Source of the DNA: Vibrio comitans
Lineage (GTDB): Bacteria > Pseudomonadota > Gammaproteobacteria > Enterobacterales > Vibrionaceae
DNA length: 64,000 bases
Direction of reading: 5' to 3'
Assembly (NCBI GenBank): GCA_024346835.1
Contig: AP024866.1
Location: 1,054,001 to 1,118,000, forward strand
The first letter of the stretch is position 1. The number at the start of each line of letters is the position of its first letter. Below the pieces are notes generated by a model that did no database searches, had not been told where the DNA came from, and saw nothing but the letters and a program-made list of their open reading frames with translations. The translations under genes were made by a program, and so were the position numbers. Positions 52,197-60,012 of the stretch are shown here, one piece after another.

Positions 52197-52870
52197 ACAA
52201 GACAATTTTCGTTGCTGGAACGGATACTGATGTAGGCAAAACGGTTGTGTCTCGAGCTTTGTTGCAAGCATTCAATGCCAGAGGTCTGTCGACGATCGGT
52301 TACAAGCCTGTTGCTGCGGGCTGCGAAATGACTGCAGATGGCGCTCGTAACTCTGATGCCTTGTATCTGCAAGCCGCTGCTAGCATTGAGCTTGATTACG
52401 ACCAAGTGAACCCTGCGGCATTAATGACGCCGGCATCGCCACATATCGCATCGGAAATCGACGATAAGCCTATTGATACTGTAGCGCTATCTGAAACTCT
52501 GCATCAGCACCAACAAAATGCCGACTTTGTGCTCGTTGAGGGTGCGGGTGGTTGGCGAGTACCGATCGCAGGCGATCGTTATTTATCTGAATGGGTTGCA
52601 GACGAGAAATTGCCAGTGATCCTAGTGGTAGGCGTTAAACTAGGGTGTTTAAATCATGCCATTTTAACGGCGGAAGCAATTCGAAATGACGGTCTAGAGG
52701 TTGTTGGCTGGGTCGCCAACAGAGTGAACCCGTGCGAAGAGCATTATCGCGATATTATCGCATTCTTAGAGTCGCAGATTGGTGCTCCTAAGATTGGTGA
52801 AATCCCTTATATGCGTGGCGTTAAGAAAAAAGATCTTAGCAAATACATCAATCTTGATTCGATTATCTAA
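52193..52870 (+). CDS. bioD: Dethiobiotin synthetase
   Basis: BioD closes the ureido ring of dethiobiotin with CO2 and ATP. The 225-residue protein starts MNKTIFVAGTDTDVGKT, carrying the P-loop at about 9-16. It has GYKPVAAGCE, the substrate-binding EGAGGWRVPI and the nucleotide-specificity VANRVNP. ATG 52193 overlaps the bioC stop (ATGA); the TTG at 52172 would add seven residues inside bioC. It ends the operon before a strong terminator. Confidence 0.96.
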   Translation: MNKTIFVAGTDTDVGKTVVSRALLQAFNARGLSTIGYKPVAAGCEMTADGARNSDALYLQAAASIELDYDQVNPAALMTPASPHIASEIDDKPIDTVALSETLHQHQQNADFVLVEGAGGWRVPIAGDRYLSEWVADEKLPVILVVGVKLGCLNHAILTAEAIRNDGLEVVGWVANRVNPCEEHYRDIIAFLESQIGAPKIGEIPYMRGVKKKDLSKYINLDSII

Positions 52871-52894
52871 ACGCATTCGTATCGACTGAGAAGC

Positions 52895-52926
52895 AAAACG
52901 CCCTCTTTAAAAAGAGGGCGTTTTTT
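52895..52926. terminator. Terminator after bioD
   Basis: AAAACGCCCTCTTT and AAAGAGGGCGTTTT form a 14-pair stem with T-runs on both strands. It lies between bioD and the small convergent gene at 52944. Confidence 0.94.
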
Positions 52927-52943
52927 CTGTCATTTGTATTGAG

Positions 52944-53105
52944 TTACTTAGTGTCGCGAGCCAATTGCGACTGAACATTTAATACTTGTTGCTCCACTGA
53001 TTCGGACTCAGAAAGCCCCAGTTCTTTGAGCGCTTCTTCTTTGCTCATTCCAAGGTGACAACGAAGTATGTCCAACGCCATTTCATGATTAGTACCATCA
53101 GCCAT
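52944..53105 (-). CDS. Small hypothetical protein, 53 residues
   Basis: On the minus strand an ATG at 53105 follows AAAAAGGAGTGAGTT, an excellent ribosome site, and opens a 53-codon frame ending in TAA at 52944. The product begins MADGTNHEMALDILRCHLGM and ends QSQLARDTK; it is polar, with amphipathic segments (SKEEALKELGLSES) and no signal or membrane segment. It lies between the bioD terminator and the htpX leader. The function is unknown. The ribosome site and the clean spacing on both sides are the reasons for calling it. Confidence 0.65.
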   Translation of the reverse strand: MADGTNHEMALDILRCHLGMSKEEALKELGLSESESVEQQVLNVQSQLARDTK

Positions 53106-53415
53106 AACTCACTCCTTTTTGTTAATGCTTGGTTAATAAATGATTTGCTTGGCTAACATTTATACCCATTCATTGATTTAACGCAAGACACTTTGCTAAA
53201 AAAAACGTCAATTGCGAACAGAGCTCTCATTCTGTCGCAAATTGTTACTGCTATTGAGTTTTCGCTTTGCGTCCCTATATATAGAATGTGATAGCAAGAA
53301 ACTTGCTAATCCAACTGAGATACCCCTCAGGGAACAAAGAATGTTTTTCTTTGTCTACAACCTCGGATTGGAACCATAATTACACTGTTCTAGCTTCTTA
53401 CTTTGGAGAAAATGA
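53106..53415. other. Gene-free leader region of htpX
   Basis: About 310 bases lie between the small minus-strand gene and htpX. The left part must hold the small gene's promoter. The right part holds the heat-shock-like promoter at 53302-53327. A GAAAATGAATGAAG run marks the htpX translation start. I see no RNA gene. Confidence 0.5.
53302..53327 (+). promoter_or_regulatory. Candidate sigma-32 promoter for htpX
   Basis: CTTGCT at 53302-53307 and CCCCT at 53323-53327 are separated by 15 bases. This resembles the heat-shock consensus CTTGAA-N13-17-CCCCAT. HtpX is a heat-shock-induced protease in E. coli, which makes the assignment plausible but unproven. Confidence 0.4.
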
Positions 53416-54291
53416 ATGAAGCGCGTAGCGTTATTTTTACTGACCAACCTTGCTGTAATTGCAGTATTGAGTGTGGTGTTAAACCTTGTTTATGCTTTCA
53501 CTGGCATACAATCCGGTAGCCTTTCTGGTCTACTTGTATTGGCCGCAGTCTTTGGTTTTGGTGGCTCTTTCATTTCATTGATGATGTCCAAGAGCATGGC
53601 GCTGCGTTCGGTTGGTGGACAGGTGATAGAAAGCCCACGCAACCAAACAGAACACTGGCTTTTGGAGACGGTATCTCGTCAAGCACAGCAAGCTGGTATT
53701 GGTATGCCTACTGTTGCAGTTTATGATTCTGCGGACATCAACGCATTTGCCACCGGTGCTAAGCGTGACGACTCATTAGTTGCGGTGTCTACAGGACTGC
53801 TGAACAGCATGACTCAAGATGAAGCAGAGGCGGTACTCGCACATGAGGTCAGCCATATTGCTAATGGTGACATGGTCACAATGACTCTAATGCAAGGCGT
53901 AGTGAATACCTTTGTTATCTTCTTATCGCGTTTCATTGCCAACATGGTTGCCAATAACAACAGCGACGAGGGCGAAGGTGGCACTAACATGATGGTGTAC
54001 TTCGGTGTGTCTATGGTATTGGAGCTAGTGTTTGGTTTCTTAGCGAGCTTTATTACTATGTGGTACAGCCGTAAGCGCGAGTTTCATGCGGATGCAGGGG
54101 CTGCACACTTAGTAGGTAAGCATAAGATGATCGCTGCTCTTGAGCGCCTTAAAACAAGTCATGAACCTCAGCTAGAAGGCTCTATGATGGCCTTTGGCAT
54201 TAATGGTAAAAGCTCTCTAACAGAATTGCTTATGTCTCACCCACCATTAGACAAGCGAATTGAAGCGTTGAGAAACACTCAGCAGTTCTAA
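53416..54291 (+). CDS. htpX: HtpX, inner-membrane zinc metalloprotease
   Basis: HtpX is an M48 metalloprotease that helps FtsH clear damaged membrane proteins. The 291-residue protein has two N-terminal membrane segments (about 4-25 and 35-56), the zinc motif HEVSH at 143-147, two further hydrophobic segments (about 155-177 and 193-215), and the downstream zinc glutamate in [17 protein letters not shown]. The C-terminus [12 protein letters not shown] is conserved. It follows the biotin operon, as in Vibrio cholerae, and ends at a strong terminator. Confidence 0.96.
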   Translation: MKRVALFLLTNLAVIAVLSVVLNLVYAFTGIQSGSLSGLLVLAAVFGFGGSFISLMMSKSMALRSVGGQVIESPRNQTEHWLLETVSRQAQQAGIGMPTVAVYDSADINAFATGAKRDDSLVAVSTGLLNSMTQDEAEAVLAHEVSHIANGDMVTMTLMQGVVNTFVIFLSRFIANMVANNNSDEGEGGTNMMVYFGVSMVLELVFGFLASFITMWYSRKREFHADAGAAHLVGKHKMIAALERLKTSHEPQLEGSMMAFGINGKSSLTELLMSHPPLDKRIEALRNTQQF

Positions 54292-54313
54292 TTAGCTAAC
54301 AAGAATATTGATG

Positions 54314-54346
54314 AAAAAGCTTGGTGTAAAAACCAAGCTTTTTTTT
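54314..54346 (+). terminator. Terminator after htpX
   Basis: AAAAAGCTTGG and CCAAGCTTTTT form an 11-pair stem around TGTAAAAA, followed by more T. It lies 23 bases after the htpX stop codon. Confidence 0.92.
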
Positions 54347-54375
54347 GATCTAATGCTTTGTAAAACACGTAGTTA
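54346..54375 (+). promoter_or_regulatory. Candidate ECF-type promoter of the lipid-modification cluster
   Basis: TGATCT at 54346-54351 and TAGTTA at 54370-54375 are separated by 18 bases. This resembles the RpoE-ChrR (singlet-oxygen) consensus of Rhodobacter, TGATCC with TAAG-like -10 about 18 bases away. The -35 begins on the last base of the htpX terminator. The leader would be about 110 bases. The match is partial and no ECF sigma gene lies in the window. Confidence 0.3.
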
Positions 54376-54491
54376 AGGTAAGTTTTCATAAAATACACTA
54401 CCTTTAACTAGACCCATTAACAATCAGGTCTTAAAGGTTGATTAAACCAGACGGGTAGGGAAGCCCCGTCATAGCCATTAGGAAATGGACG

Positions 54492-54914
54492 ATGAACATT
54501 GATACTGTTGCAGATGTATATCAAAGCCTGAGCAAAGATACGCTCCACAGTCTGACTCGGATTTATCACCAAGATGTGATTTTTGAGGACTCGGCACATA
54601 AGTTAAATGGCTGGGCAGAGCTATCGTCTTATTTCGATAACTTATATCAGAACGTGATTGATTGTCGTTTCGACATTCTGAGTAAGCACCAAGCCGGCGA
54701 TGCTGGGTTCATTATTTGGACTATGCGATTGCGTCATCCCAAGCTAAAGGGAGGCAGTGAGGTCGCGGTTCAGGGAATCAGCCATTTAGAGTTTCGCGAT
54801 GGCAAGGTGATACATCACCGTGACTATTTCGATATGGGTGAGATGCTTTACGAGAATCTTCCTGTACTAGGTTCGGTGATTAAAACTATCAAGAAAAGGT
54901 TGGGTCAATCATGA
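54492..54914 (+). CDS. NTF2/SnoaL-like protein, first gene of the cluster
   Basis: A 140-residue single-domain protein of the NTF2-like fold: an N-terminal helix (DTVADVYQSLSKDTLHSLTRIY), then HQDVIFEDSAHKLNGWAEL, and beta strands GGSEVAVQGISHLEFRDGK ending in VIHHRDYFDMGEMLYENLP. Such cone-shaped folds often bind hydrophobic ligands or serve as small enzymes, including isomerases and dehydratases. No catalytic residue can be assigned with confidence. Its end overlaps the next gene as ATGA, so it belongs to the eight-gene unit. Confidence 0.82.
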   Translation: MNIDTVADVYQSLSKDTLHSLTRIYHQDVIFEDSAHKLNGWAELSSYFDNLYQNVIDCRFDILSKHQAGDAGFIIWTMRLRHPKLKGGSEVAVQGISHLEFRDGKVIHHRDYFDMGEMLYENLPVLGSVIKTIKKRLGQS

Positions 54915-55642
54915 ACCCAATCTTGATTACTGGAGCAACCTCAGGAATAGGGGAGCAGCTTGCCAAAGATTATGCCCAGTCAGGGCAAACCGTTTATGTT
55001 TGCGGACGAAACTCGGCAAAGCTTCAGGAATTAGCCGCTCTAGGTAGTCACGTAAAGCCACTTCAGTTTGATCTCACCGACCTTGATTCGTGCGAGGAAG
55101 CCCTGAAAAATTTGGATCCTATTCCACAAACTTGGGTGCTCAATGCCGGAGACTGTGAGTACATTGACGACGGTGTAATGGATGCCGCGTTGATAAAGCG
55201 CGTATTTACGATAAACGTCATTGGCTTGGCCAATGCCATTGAAGGTGCCCAGCATCACTTCTCAGCAGGCCATCATTTGGTCATTGTAGGCTCTATAGCG
55301 AGCGAGATGGCATTACCTCGCGCAGAAGCCTATGGGGCATCAAAGGCGGCTGTGAGTTATTTGTCTCGAACTTTGGGCGTTGACCTAGCGCCTAAGGGAA
55401 TTAGGGTAAGCACCGTGTTTCCAGGTTTTGTTAAAACCCCGCTGACAGATAAAAACGACTTTCCAATGCCGATGATGATCGAAGTGGGCGAAGCTGCCAA
55501 GGCGATACGAGAGGGTATCGAGTCAGGCAAAACCAATATTTACTTTCCCAAGCGTTTTACATGGATTCTGAGAATTCTGGGTAGCTTGCCGTATTCACTG
55601 CAGCATCGTCTTGCCAAGAAACTGATTAAGGAAAAACAGTAA
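54911..55642 (+). CDS. Short-chain dehydrogenase/reductase of the cluster
   Basis: A 243-residue SDR with TGATSGIGEQLAKDYA at about 7-22, LNAGDCEYID (in place of the usual NNAG) at about 77, the catalytic serine in IVGSIASEMA at about 126-135, and YGASKAAVSYLSRTL with Tyr and Lys at about 145-149. The C-terminal part (PKRFTWILRILGSLPYSLQHRL) is basic and hydrophobic and could contact the membrane. It overlaps its neighbours by four bases upstream and one base downstream. The substrate is unknown; a lipid-linked carbonyl or alcohol is inferred from the context. Confidence 0.85.
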   Translation: MNPILITGATSGIGEQLAKDYAQSGQTVYVCGRNSAKLQELAALGSHVKPLQFDLTDLDSCEEALKNLDPIPQTWVLNAGDCEYIDDGVMDAALIKRVFTINVIGLANAIEGAQHHFSAGHHLVIVGSIASEMALPRAEAYGASKAAVSYLSRTLGVDLAPKGIRVSTVFPGFVKTPLTDKNDFPMPMMIEVGEAAKAIREGIESGKTNIYFPKRFTWILRILGSLPYSLQHRLAKKLIKEKQ

Positions 55643-56925
55643 TGAAAATTGCGATCATAGGTACAGGGATATCTGGACTCACTTGTGGATATCGCCTACA
55701 TGAAGAACACGATGTAACTTTGTTTGAAGCGAACGACTATATTGGCGGTCACACAGCGACTGTGGATGTCGAGGTTGACGGTAAGCCCTACAGCGTTGAT
55801 ACAGGGTTCATTGTTTACAACGATCGCACCTATCCAAATTTCATCGAGATGATGAACGAGATAGGCGTGCGTGGCAATCCGACAGAAATGAGCTTTAGTG
55901 TACGAAACGACGGCAATGGGTTGGAATATAATGGCCATGCGCTATCAACTCTGTTTGCTCAGAAGCGCAACTGGTTTAATCCGAAGTTCTACTCGTTTAT
56001 CTCGGAGATACTTCGCTTTAATAAACTCGCAAAATCTTTGGCAGGCGACGATTCAACCAAAGAGCAGACACTTGGATCTTTCCTTGAAGCGCACGATTTT
56101 AGTGACTATTTCAGTGAAAACTACATCTTACCAATGGGGGCGGCTATTTGGTCATCGACCCTTGCAGACATGCGAGCATTTCCCCTTTCTTTCTTCTTAA
56201 GATTTTTCCTTAATCACGGCTTGCTTGATATTAAGAACCGACCGCAATGGTATGTAATTGACGGGGGCTCTAGAGCCTACATAGAGCCGTTGATCCAAGG
56301 GTTTTCTGATAGGATCTTACTCAATTCACCGGTCGAAAAAGTGCAAAGAACGCCTATGGGAGTTCGATTATTGGTGAATGGAGATTGGCTACAGTTTGAT
56401 CAAGTTATCTTTGCCTGTCACAGCGATCAGGCTCTGAAAATTCTAGCAGAAGAGAAGACCCAGCAAGAGGCCGATATATTAGGAGACATGCGCTATCAAG
56501 CTAATGAGGTGGTGTTGCATACGGACACGAGCCTATTGCCAAAACGCAATAAAGCCTGGGCTTCTTGGAACTACTATTTATCGGGTGAACAAGATCAAGA
56601 AAACCGATTACCCACTCTGACCTATGACATGAATATTCTGCAGCATATTCAGTCTCAGCATACCTTTTGCGTATCATTAAATAACAGCCCGAATATAGAC
56701 AAGAGTAAAATCTTACGTAGTTTCACCTATCACCACCCAGTCTTCACTAGAGAATCTATCGCCGCACAGCAGCGAAGCGATGAGCTTCAAGGCAATAACT
56801 CGACCTGGTTCTGTGGTGCATACTGGCGCAATGGCTTCCATGAAGACGGTGTTCATAGTGCGCTGCAGGTAGTGAAAGGCATTAACGCGATGCAAGAGCG
56901 CATTCAACGCAAAGGCGCGGCATGA
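55642..56925 (+). CDS. FAD-dependent oxidoreductase (COG2907 type) of the cluster
   Basis: A 427-residue protein with the dinucleotide-binding start KIAIIGTGISGLTCGYRL and the amine-oxidase/desaturase-family segment ANDYIGGHTATVDVEVDG at about 34-51. Conserved pieces characteristic of COG2907 include VDTGFIVYNDRTYPNF, LPMGAAIWSS, VIDGGSRAYIEPL and WFCGAYWRNGFHEDG at the C-terminus. It is related to phytoene-desaturase-like flavoproteins. In this context it is a candidate desaturase or oxidase acting on a modified acyl chain. It overlaps DUF1365 by ATGA. Confidence 0.85.
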   Translation: MKIAIIGTGISGLTCGYRLHEEHDVTLFEANDYIGGHTATVDVEVDGKPYSVDTGFIVYNDRTYPNFIEMMNEIGVRGNPTEMSFSVRNDGNGLEYNGHALSTLFAQKRNWFNPKFYSFISEILRFNKLAKSLAGDDSTKEQTLGSFLEAHDFSDYFSENYILPMGAAIWSSTLADMRAFPLSFFLRFFLNHGLLDIKNRPQWYVIDGGSRAYIEPLIQGFSDRILLNSPVEKVQRTPMGVRLLVNGDWLQFDQVIFACHSDQALKILAEEKTQQEADILGDMRYQANEVVLHTDTSLLPKRNKAWASWNYYLSGEQDQENRLPTLTYDMNILQHIQSQHTFCVSLNNSPNIDKSKILRSFTYHHPVFTRESIAAQQRSDELQGNNSTWFCGAYWRNGFHEDGVHSALQVVKGINAMQERIQRKGAA

Positions 56926-57656
56926 ACAGCGCAATCTTAGTGGGGACGGTGAGGCATAGGCGTTTCTCTCCGACGGAGCATGCGCTTAATTACCCGTTGT
57001 TCATGCCTAGTATTGATGTTGATGAATTTCAATCGCTGAAAAATTCGGTATGGGGATTTGGAGATAAGTGGTGGCACTGGGCTCGTTTCAACCGCAGTGA
57101 TTATGTGGGAGAAGGCTGCCTCAAATCAGCGGTTCAAGATAAGGTATTTGAACTTACAGGAAAGCGATTTAGCGGCAAAGTCGTCGCGGTTGTACACCTT
57201 CGCTATCTTGGTCTCTACTTCAGCCCTGTTAACTTCTACTATGTTTATGATAGTGAAGGACAATGGCAGATGCTGCTGGCGGAAGTGAGTAACACGCCAT
57301 GGAACGAGCGGCACTACTATGCCATTGATGCCGATAAGGGTGAAAACGGAGAAAACTGGAAGCATGATAAGGCGTTTCATGTATCGCCTTTTAATCCTGT
57401 TGACCAGCAATATGTATGGCGACTCAAACCACTTTCAGAAAATCTGATGGTTCATCTAGAGTGCCACAAAGGGATCAAAGAGTTTGATGCTACTCTTTCT
57501 ATGAAAGCGAGGCCCTTCAATAGTAGAAATCTTGTTAAACAGTTGATCTCCACGCCGATTTTGACAGTAAAAGTACTCACAGGCATTTACTGGCACGCAT
57601 TGAAGTTGTGGATTAAGAAAGTACCCATCTACCCGCATCCAGCAAAAAATAAATAA
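56922..57656 (+). CDS. DUF1365 protein of the cluster
   Basis: A 244-residue protein matching DUF1365: VRHRRFSPTEHALNYPLFMP at the start, then HLRYLGLYFSPVNFYYVYDS, LAEVSNTPWNERHYYAID and AFHVSPFNPVDQQYVWRL. The family nearly always stands beside a cyclopropane-synthase-like methyltransferase and a COG2907 flavoprotein, as here. The C-terminal segment (KQLISTPILTVKVLTGIYWHALKLWI) is hydrophobic and may touch the membrane. The activity is unknown. It ends 24 bases before the methyltransferase gene. Confidence 0.88.
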   Translation: MNSAILVGTVRHRRFSPTEHALNYPLFMPSIDVDEFQSLKNSVWGFGDKWWHWARFNRSDYVGEGCLKSAVQDKVFELTGKRFSGKVVAVVHLRYLGLYFSPVNFYYVYDSEGQWQMLLAEVSNTPWNERHYYAIDADKGENGENWKHDKAFHVSPFNPVDQQYVWRLKPLSENLMVHLECHKGIKEFDATLSMKARPFNSRNLVKQLISTPILTVKVLTGIYWHALKLWIKKVPIYPHPAKNK

Positions 57657-57680
57657 TGAGAAAGCAGGAGGCTTTTCAAA

Positions 57681-58925
57681 ATGTATGATTCACAATCTTT
57701 GGTTATCGAAAAGGATCTTTCGCCTCTGCAGCGTTCCGCTCGATCGCTTCTTCTTAATAACCTACAGAAACTTCAGCATGGCAGGCTAACCATCATCGAA
57801 CGATTCGAGTCTCAGTCGGTTTCAGAATCTTTAGAGTTTGGTCCTGCCTCAGAAAGTTTTCACGCTTCTATCGAGGTGTGTCATCCCGATTTTTATTCGA
57901 GAATGCTAAGTGGCGGCAGTATTGCTGCTGCAGAGGCGTATATGGATGGCTGGTGGGACAGTAGCGATCTTACCGCGGTGATGAGGCTGATGGCGCTCAA
58001 TCTCAATTCGCTCGACAATATGAACAGTAAACAAACCCTGGTCAAGAAACTCGCGTACAAACTGGGGCACTGGCTTAACAGAAATACCCACTCTAATTCA
58101 AAAAAGAATATCGGCGCCCACTATGACCTAGGCAACGACCTATATACTCGCTTTCTAGACAGTAACATGCTCTATTCAGCGGCGGTCTACAACAGCAGTA
58201 GTAACACTCTAGAACAAGCTCAAATCAACAAAATGGACAGGCTTTGTCAGCAACTGAAATTGCAACCAGGTGATTCGGTGATTGAAATAGGCACTGGTTG
58301 GGGCGCCATGGCGATATACATGGCGAAAACTTATGGATGCCAAGTGACGACCACTACAATTTCAGAAGAGCAGTTCGCCTACGCCCAGCAAAAAGTGCAG
58401 GAGCAGGGACTCTCTGAACAAGTCACCCTTTTAAAGCAAGATTATAGGGATCTTGAGGGACAGTACGACAAGCTAGTGTCTATCGAGATGATAGAAGCAG
58501 TTGGCAGAGAGTTTTTACCTTCTTATATCGATAAATGTCAGAGCCTCCTAAAACCTGGTGGGCTTATGGCGATTCAGGCCATAACCATTGCCGACCAAAG
58601 ATTTGAATCTTACAGCAAGGGCGTTGATTTCATTCAAAAATACATCTTCCCCGGTGGTTTCCTACCATCCGTAACCCATTTATTGCAACAAACCACAAAA
58701 CACAGTCAATTGGTTTTGCATGATCTCCATGACATAGGGCTAGATTACGCAAAGACGCTTCGCGAGTGGCTACATCGATTCAATTTGTCAGAGAAAGAGC
58801 TTGCGAGCTTTGGTTATGATGAGCGCTTTATGCGTATGTGGCGTTACTACCTATGCTACTGCGAAGGAGGCTTTCTCGCGCAGCGAATCAGTACTGTTCA
58901 TTTAACCTTTCGCAATCCAAAGTAA
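57681..58925 (+). CDS. Cyclopropane-fatty-acyl-phospholipid-synthase-like methyltransferase
   Basis: A 414-residue SAM-dependent enzyme of the CFA-synthase family. The N-terminal lipid-binding part precedes KNIGAHYDLGNDLYTRFLD, then the SAM motif VIEIGTGWGAMAIYMA at about 196-211, SIEMIEAVGREFLPSYID, and the C-terminal FIQKYIFPGGFLPS, all typical. The family puts a methylene or methyl group across a double bond of a phospholipid acyl chain. Because it stands in a cluster with a flavoprotein rather than alone, methylation of an unsaturated chain for further oxidation is as likely as ring formation. Confidence 0.88.
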   Translation: MYDSQSLVIEKDLSPLQRSARSLLLNNLQKLQHGRLTIIERFESQSVSESLEFGPASESFHASIEVCHPDFYSRMLSGGSIAAAEAYMDGWWDSSDLTAVMRLMALNLNSLDNMNSKQTLVKKLAYKLGHWLNRNTHSNSKKNIGAHYDLGNDLYTRFLDSNMLYSAAVYNSSSNTLEQAQINKMDRLCQQLKLQPGDSVIEIGTGWGAMAIYMAKTYGCQVTTTTISEEQFAYAQQKVQEQGLSEQVTLLKQDYRDLEGQYDKLVSIEMIEAVGREFLPSYIDKCQSLLKPGGLMAIQAITIADQRFESYSKGVDFIQKYIFPGGFLPSVTHLLQQTTKHSQLVLHDLHDIGLDYAKTLREWLHRFNLSEKELASFGYDERFMRMWRYYLCYCEGGFLAQRISTVHLTFRNPK

Positions 58926-58928
58926 CTG

Positions 58929-59462
58929 ATGATGGACAAGGGGCTGTTGGTCAAATCTATCTGGTTCCAAGGTCTTTGGTTCTTAGCCGTCATTGGTCGA
59001 GACAGCACCTTCTTTCTATTGCTACTCGCTGTGGGGGCAACCCTCATTTATTCGGTTAAGAAAGACCAAATTAACCTCGCTTGGCTAGCCACGTTAGTTA
59101 TTATCGGCATAGTCTTAGATACCTTCCATGGCTTTATAGGCTTGTTCTTGTTTCCACAGTCATGGATTCCAGCCTGGTTGATTCTATTGTGGGTGATCTT
59201 TATTTGGTATGCGTATCAAATGAAAACAATTTTGACCCGTTTTCCTCTACCTATCGTAAGCATGATAGGAGCGCTCGGAGCAGCCGGCAGTTATTTTGCA
59301 GGGCTGAAACTAGGTGCAGTGCAATGGCCATATTCTGACGAACTGACCTTTGTGGTTCTAACCATAGAATGGTTCTTACTTTTTGCACTTGTCATCTACT
59401 CCCTTAAAGCGTTAGACAAACGAGGAAAGGGACATAATCACCATGAGACTCATCACACTTAA
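58929..59462 (+). CDS. DUF2878 membrane protein of the cluster
   Basis: A 177-residue integral membrane protein with about five hydrophobic segments (roughly 9-30, 40-65, 72-95, 105-122 and 138-157). Conserved DUF2878-type pieces are SIWFQGLWFLAVIGRDS, DTFHGFIGLF, and GAAGSYFAGLKLGA. It could act as a membrane anchor for the soluble enzymes, or as a lipid-handling protein. The start may be 58929 or 58932. The last 20 bases overlap the next gene. Confidence 0.8.
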   Translation: MMDKGLLVKSIWFQGLWFLAVIGRDSTFFLLLLAVGATLIYSVKKDQINLAWLATLVIIGIVLDTFHGFIGLFLFPQSWIPAWLILLWVIFIWYAYQMKTILTRFPLPIVSMIGALGAAGSYFAGLKLGAVQWPYSDELTFVVLTIEWFLLFALVIYSLKALDKRGKGHNHHETHHT

Positions 59463-60012
59463 GACCTTGCTGTTTGCTTGCATGGCTTCATTTGGCACAG
59501 TGGCTTCAGAGGTCCAAAACACCAGCACTATCGATGTTGTTAAAGGTTGGACGCACTGGCCAACGGTGGGCTCGGCAGACCTTAATTTTATGTTCTTTGA
59601 TGTATACACTTCAGAGCTTCGCGCCCCTGATGGCGTTTATACCGTTGATAGCGACATTACACCTCATCCTGTGGCTCTTGCTATCACCTACGAGAGAAAC
59701 ATTTCTAAAAAACACCTTCTGAAAGAGACAAAAAAGCAGTGGCTGCATCTTGGATATTCATCGGCCGATTCCGATCGATGGACGCAGACACTAGACGCTA
59801 TCTATCCTGATGTCGCGACAGGCGAGCAGCTGGTTTATATCACTGACGGTCAAACAGGCTCGTTTTTGTACATTACACAAGACGGTGCAACACAGCTACG
59901 AGGCACGATTACGAATGAGGCCTTAAATGATGCCTTTCTTGCTATCTGGCTCTCGCCAAATACTGAATATCCGAAGCACCGCCAACAACTTATAGGAATG
60001 AACCAGCGATGA
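59443..60012 (+). CDS. Chalcone-isomerase-like exported protein of the cluster
   Basis: A 189-residue protein with a signal peptide (MRLITLKTLLFACMASFGTVASEVQ) and the chalcone-isomerase-like (Chalcone_3) region KGWTHWPTVGSADLNFMFFD, then VALAITYERNISKKHLLKET and GSFLYITQDG. The chalcone-isomerase fold is also found in fatty-acid-binding proteins, which fits a lipid role in the periplasm. Enzymatic activity is not implied. It overlaps both neighbours. Confidence 0.8.
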   Translation: MRLITLKTLLFACMASFGTVASEVQNTSTIDVVKGWTHWPTVGSADLNFMFFDVYTSELRAPDGVYTVDSDITPHPVALAITYERNISKKHLLKETKKQWLHLGYSSADSDRWTQTLDAIYPDVATGEQLVYITDGQTGSFLYITQDGATQLRGTITNEALNDAFLAIWLSPNTEYPKHRQQLIGMNQR

